The notes beneath the pieces were generated by a model. The model saw only the letters and a list, made by a program, of their open reading frames with translations. It had not been told where the DNA came from and ran no database searches. From contig CAMRBW010000024.1 of the NCBI GenBank assembly GCA_947040555.1, positions 1 to 37,000 of the forward strand: 37,000 bases of DNA, in the 5' to 3' direction. Position 1 is the stretch's first letter, and each line of letters starts with the position of its first letter. This document shows, piece by piece, positions 33,198 through 37,000 of this stretch. The position numbers were made by a program, and so were the translations under genes. Origin of the DNA: an uncultured Oceanospirillales bacterium (GTDB taxonomy: Bacteria > Pseudomonadota > Gammaproteobacteria > Pseudomonadales > Endozoicomonadaceae).

Positions 33198-36100
33198 AAA
33201 ATACTAACAATCAAGGAAATCGTTGGAGAGGTTCTGACCATAGCCCCCGATGGTACCACCCGAGTATTAACGGAAGGTAGCAGCCTGCAACCGGGGGAGA
33301 CATTACAAACCACGGATGACAGCCAGATTGTTTTGATTACGGTTGGTGGACAGTCTATTACTATTCCCGCCAATACCATTGTTACGTTGCCTGCGGCTGG
33401 TCAGCCATTTAATCCTGCAAATTTCCAGATGTTCGCCGCGAATCCTCAGCCTCAGGGAAATGCAAACATTGGCCAGAATGTAAATAATAACGATCCGAAC
33501 GATGAGGCGATGATTTTTCCAGATTTATCATCAGAAGGTGTTACCGGCGAATCGACGACATCATCACCAAGCCCTGCTCCCCTTATCCTTGGTGGCGGAA
33601 CAGCAGGTCCGATATCTGGATTTGGTAGTACCCCTGCTTTGGCTCGTGGTAGCTCACAGGCAGAGTCGTTTAGAAGCGACCCGTCAGAAATTATAGCTGC
33701 CACCCCACTCTCACAACGGGCCGCACCTATTGCCTTTGGTTTGGCCTCCGGTACATCATCATTCCAAGCCCCCATCAACTTAACCGCCTTTGACGATACT
33801 GTTGTTAACAGCCCTGTCGCAATTCCTACGCCGGAATCCGAGCCAGAACCAAAACCAGAACCAGAGCCCGAGCCCGAACCTCCGGTGGAGGCTTCAGCAC
33901 TGCCTGATGTTGGTTCCATCATGATCGGACAGACCCTGACTCAACAAACAGGGATCCTCGGTAATGATGAGGGAGACGGTAAAACCTTAACGACAGTAAA
34001 CGGTGTAGAGGTTGCCAGTAATGGTCAGACGACGATTGTTGGCAAGTATGGAACGCTGAATATTCAGGCCGACGGCACCTACACATACGATGCCATAAAT
34101 ATAGATATACACAGCGACCTTGCCGCTCACTGGACGTTCGATGATACCGTTGGTTCAACTCAAGCTCATGACGTTTCCAATGTCGACAGGTTCACGGATA
34201 CCGGAACGCTGCACAATAACGCAGCCATTGTGAATGGCGGCATTAGCGGTAATGCCCTCCAGCTTGATGGCAGTGGTTATGTATCAGTCCAAAGTTCGAA
34301 GGAATTGTATGCGCCCCATAACGGTACCGTTGAAGCGCGTACGATTAGTCTTGCCTTCCGCCCGGCGTCTCTCAGTTCAGCGGAGAGACAGATTCTTTAT
34401 GCAGAACAGACGGAAAGCAATCCGTTGGTTCTCAGTATCGAGAACGGCGTAGAACTCCGTGCAATTATTCCAAATACCACAGGCGATGGTGGATGGTTTA
34501 TACCTGTCGATCTTGCCGCAATTGATATCAATCAATGGCACAATTTCACTCTGGTTTTTGATGGAGAGGCGCAGACGGTTACTGCCTGGCTTGATGGTGA
34601 AGTAGCTGGGAAAGTTTCTGCAACCGGATTCAACAGAATCGATTTCAGTCCTGACGGTGAGATTAGCATCGGTGCGGGAATAGGTGGCACGTATGCTTTT
34701 AAGGGAGTAATTGACGAGGTTAAGCTCTACAACCGCGCATTGGGTGATCAGGAAGTCAATATTCTTCATGCCGGTAACAACCCCGTTTCCGAATCATTCG
34801 ATTACACCATTCAGGATTCATCGGGAGGCACGTCCTCCTCGACTCTTGATATTACTCTCACTGCACCAACCAATAATGCGCCGATAGTCAAGAATGATTT
34901 TCTCTCAGTCATGGCAGATCAAAACGTGGCCACAAACAGTGTTTTCCGGCAGGGAGTGCTGGGTAACGACCGTGATCCTGAGGGAGATATGCTTACCGTT
35001 ACCCATATTGGCAATACCGAGATAGCACCCTCAGGCTTTACGACCATTAACGGAGAATATGGTTTATTACTTATAGCGTCAGATGGAACCTACTCCTACG
35101 CACCTTTTAATAGCTCTTTATCTGGAGGAGTGGAAACCTTTGCCTATACGGTCAGTGATGGAATAACAACAACGACAGCCGCCCTGACAGTGACGGTTAT
35201 CCGGGACAGTTTTGTTGAGGCAGATAGCACAGTGGTGCCAGAATCAGCACTGTCGACAAGTGCCGTTTATATAATAGATACGGAAGACAATATAAATTAC
35301 CTGGCTGTTTTAGACACCGATACACGTGTGATACATCGTCTCGGGGAGATAACCGGAGCGAGTGGCACCATCAACACCATTGGTATGGGCCCGGATGGAA
35401 TCTTGTACGCTACAGACAGTACAAATCTGTACGGGATCAACCCTGCTACTCAGGTCGTGACCAGCATGGGTGCTCACGGTGTTTCCAGCACCTTCATTGG
35501 CATCGCAGTTGCGCCAGATAAAACAATTTATGGGGCGAGTGATGACGGCCATATTTATTCCATAGACTCATCTACAGGGCTGGCAACAGACCTTGGTACC
35601 ATGACCGGATTTGAAAGATACCGTGGTGGTCTGGTCTGGCACGATGGTGCACTCTACACTCTGGATTATACCCCCACCGTGCATTTCATTAGTTCCACTA
35701 CTTCCGGCACGCAGAGTGATTATCGGCTTGTTCGAATTGAGCCTTCATCCAGTGATTTTGTTGTGACGCCAATCGGTGCACTTCACCAGTTGAATGCTCT
35801 GACATCTATTAATGGCGAGCTCACGGGTGTCCTGCAGATATCAACAGGTAGTTACGTAATAACAATCGATCCTGCAACCGGACTAATATCCGAATATGCT
35901 CCCATAACGGGTATAGCCGACACTGTAGAAGCGGCTTCGCAGGGGAGAGACACATCGGGTAATCTGCTGGAAAACGACACTGGGGCTGAGTCTGTAACTA
36001 TGATTGCTCTGCCCGATGGTTATTCAGTCACTGTCGGTAATAGTGGGGCCACAATACAGGGAACCTATGGCACATTGATTCTCCAGAATGATGGCAGTTA

Positions 36101-37000
36101 TGTGTACACCCTTGATAACACCCTTGAGGCGACCAATAATCTCAACTCCGGAGAAACCGGGAACGACCGGTTTATTTACACAGCAACCAATTATTCCGGT
36201 GAAATCAGTCAGAAGGGCATTTTCACTGTTTTTATAAATGGCACAGATGAAATCCAGACCACAGAGCAGGCGTTGTTCACCGACTACACACGGATAGACA
36301 GCGTCGATGCAGACAGCACCCGTATTCCTATTGATTTTACTGTTACTACTCAAAACGCTGAGGACAAAATAACCGAAATCCGGATCGCTACAGGTGCTTA
36401 CACAACATTCAATGTGCCATCCATCCTGACCGAGAGTGGTACGGTTACAGGCAATGGTACCAATACATTACTCTGGCGTGCGACTCCCGGCTTTAATGCC
36501 GGACTGGATAGTTTTGATGCCGTAGCCGCAGGATTTACGCTAGCGCAAATTAATAGCGATAGCTCCTTAGGGCAATCTGTGAGGATATCAGCAACTGTCA
36601 GTGAATATGGTGCTGATGGTAGCCTGACAAATAGCTGGACAACGACATCTTCTATCCAGTTAAGACTGGCAGCTATTGACAATATTGTGCTGGGAACCGA
36701 TGACAGTGAAACGCTGACGGGCTCGTCGGAAGCCAGAAATGAAATTGATGAAATTATCGGTGGAGCCGGTAATGACATCCTGACCGGCGGCAGAGGAACA
36801 GACTTTTTTGTATGGCGGGCAGATGATGTTGGGGGTGCCGCTACACTTGCCATCGATACCATAACTGACTTTACTGCCGGGCCATGGGGAGATGTTCTCG
36901 ACCTGCGGGATCTGTTGCCGGACAGCGCTTCAAATATACTGGATGAGTTTTTGAGTTTCAGTTTTGCAGATGGTGACACCACTATTAGTGCCAGTCTCTC
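33195..37000 (+). CDS. LapA-like RTX adhesin with LamG and propeller-like modules, 3' end beyond window
   Basis: The frame is open from 33195 to the window edge (about 1269 codons). The N-terminus (MKILTIKEIVGEVLTIAPDG as read from a CTG start, to about residue 64) resembles the retention module that anchors LapA-type adhesins in the outer membrane. PAAG at residues 66-69 could be a LapG protease site. A Pro-Glu linker lies near 33830-33895. Next comes a VCBS/cadherin-like domain interrupted by a LamG-like lectin domain (about 34107-34785), and an intact VCBS domain (about 34873-35208). A propeller-like segment (about 35255-35910; MGPDGILYATDSTNLYGINP) precedes another VCBS domain (about 35933-36253). 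Near the end are two RTX motifs (GGAGNDILTGGRGTD) and the type I secretion target region DTITDFTAG...DVLDLRDLL. It is presumably exported by the two genes upstream. Confidence 0.85.
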   Translation, partial: MKILTIKEIVGEVLTIAPDGTTRVLTEGSSLQPGETLQTTDDSQIVLITVGGQSITIPANTIVTLPAAGQPFNPANFQMFAANPQPQGNANIGQNVNNNDPNDEAMIFPDLSSEGVTGESTTSSPSPAPLILGGGTAGPISGFGSTPALARGSSQAESFRSDPSEIIAATPLSQRAAPIAFGLASGTSSFQAPINLTAFDDTVVNSPVAIPTPESEPEPKPEPEPEPEPPVEASALPDVGSIMIGQTLTQQTGILGNDEGDGKTLTTVNGVEVASNGQTTIVGKYGTLNIQADGTYTYDAINIDIHSDLAAHWTFDDTVGSTQAHDVSNVDRFTDTGTLHNNAAIVNGGISGNALQLDGSGYVSVQSSKELYAPHNGTVEARTISLAFRPASLSSAERQILYAEQTESNPLVLSIENGVELRAIIPNTTGDGGWFIPVDLAAIDINQWHNFTLVFDGEAQTVTAWLDGEVAGKVSATGFNRIDFSPDGEISIGAGIGGTYAFKGVIDEVKLYNRALGDQEVNILHAGNNPVSESFDYTIQDSSGGTSSSTLDITLTAPTNNAPIVKNDFLSVMADQNVATNSVFRQGVLGNDRDPEGDMLTVTHIGNTEIAPSGFTTINGEYGLLLIASDGTYSYAPFNSSLSGGVETFAYTVSDGITTTTAALTVTVIRDSFVEADSTVVPESALSTSAVYIIDTEDNINYLAVLDTDTRVIHRLGEITGASGTINTIGMGPDGILYATDSTNLYGINPATQVVTSMGAHGVSSTFIGIAVAPDKTIYGASDDGHIYSIDSSTGLATDLGTMTGFERYRGGLVWHDGALYTLDYTPTVHFISSTTSGTQSDYRLVRIEPSSSDFVVTPIGALHQLNALTSINGELTGVLQISTGSYVITIDPATGLISEYAPITGIADTVEAASQGRDTSGNLLENDTGAESVTMIALPDGYSVTVGNSGATIQGTYGTLILQNDGSYVYTLDNTLEATNNLNSGETGNDRFIYTATNYSGEISQKGIFTVFINGTDEIQTTEQALFTDYTRIDSVDADSTRIPIDFTVTTQNAEDKITEIRIATGAYTTFNVPSILTESGTVTGNGTNTLLWRATPGFNAGLDSFDAVAAGFTLAQINSDSSLGQSVRISATVSEYGADGSLTNSWTTTSSIQLRLAAIDNIVLGTDDSETLTGSSEARNEIDEIIGGAGNDILTGGRGTDFFVWRADDVGGAATLAIDTITDFTAGPWGDVLDLRDLLPDSASNILDEFLSFSFADGDTTISASL

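Noticed and set aside
33187..33198. ATG at 33187 as the adhesin start
   Set aside because: It is in a different frame and meets a TGA after three codons.
33452..36982. Minus-strand frames opposite the adhesin (e.g. Gly/Ser-rich 156 codons, Ser/Pro-rich 194 codons)
   Set aside because: Shadows of the plus-strand repeat domains and Pro-Glu linker; no ribosome sites.

Overview
The window looks like the chromosome of a Gram-negative gammaproteobacterium, probably from the Oceanospirillales/Pseudomonadales side and possibly Endozoicomonas-like (an inference). The evidence is that nearly every core gene matches gammaproteobacterial families, and two gene blocks follow the order I recall from Pseudomonas. 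These are dsbB / rsd(algQ) / FKBP / algP / yheS, and serA beside a D-2-hydroxyglutarate dehydrogenase. Coding density is high, several genes use TTG starts, and decayed insertion-sequence and restriction-system pieces lie between genes. No rRNA, tRNA or CRISPR array was seen.

Left part (1-8280). A frameshifted remnant of a type I restriction subunit (hsdR) is followed by a DUF2057 secreted protein (minus) and a divergent YheO-type PAS/HTH regulator. An array of palindromic 14-bp-spaced boxes lies between the last two. Next come pta (long form) and pflB, both for mixed-acid fermentation; ackA, pflA and focA are absent here. The pta-pflB gap carries a 41-bp scar of the same transposase reading frame that survives as a longer fragment near 8019-8198. 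A single type IV pilin gene (minus) and a MITE-like inverted repeat lie next to that fragment.

Middle (8282-24563). An LtaS/OpgB-type membrane phosphoglycerol transferase is followed by thiol and stress genes: hslO (Hsp33), tex, gshA and dsbB. Then come lrgA-lrgB, rsd/algQ, a periplasmic Mip-type FKBP isomerase (minus), the lysine-rich histone H1-like algP with 30-bp internal repeats, the ABC-F protein yheS, and brnQ with an apparent short leader ORF. Strong hairpins mark most unit boundaries.

Right part (24575-37000). zapB-like, nfo, serA convergent with nfo, a D-2-hydroxyglutarate dehydrogenase that chemically complements SerA, and a DUF4404 gene. The window ends in a type I secretion/adhesin locus: a LapB-type ABC exporter with a degenerate peptidase domain, a LapC/HlyD adaptor, and the first ~1269 codons of a LapA-like adhesin that runs off the right edge near its secretion signal. 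The adhesin is the most unusual part. It has no ATG/GTG/TTG start (a CTG sits at good distance from a Shine-Dalgarno), a PAAG tetrapeptide right after the N-terminal retention-like domain, a LamG-type domain spliced into a VCBS-type domain, and a propeller-like segment in place of the usual long repeat array.
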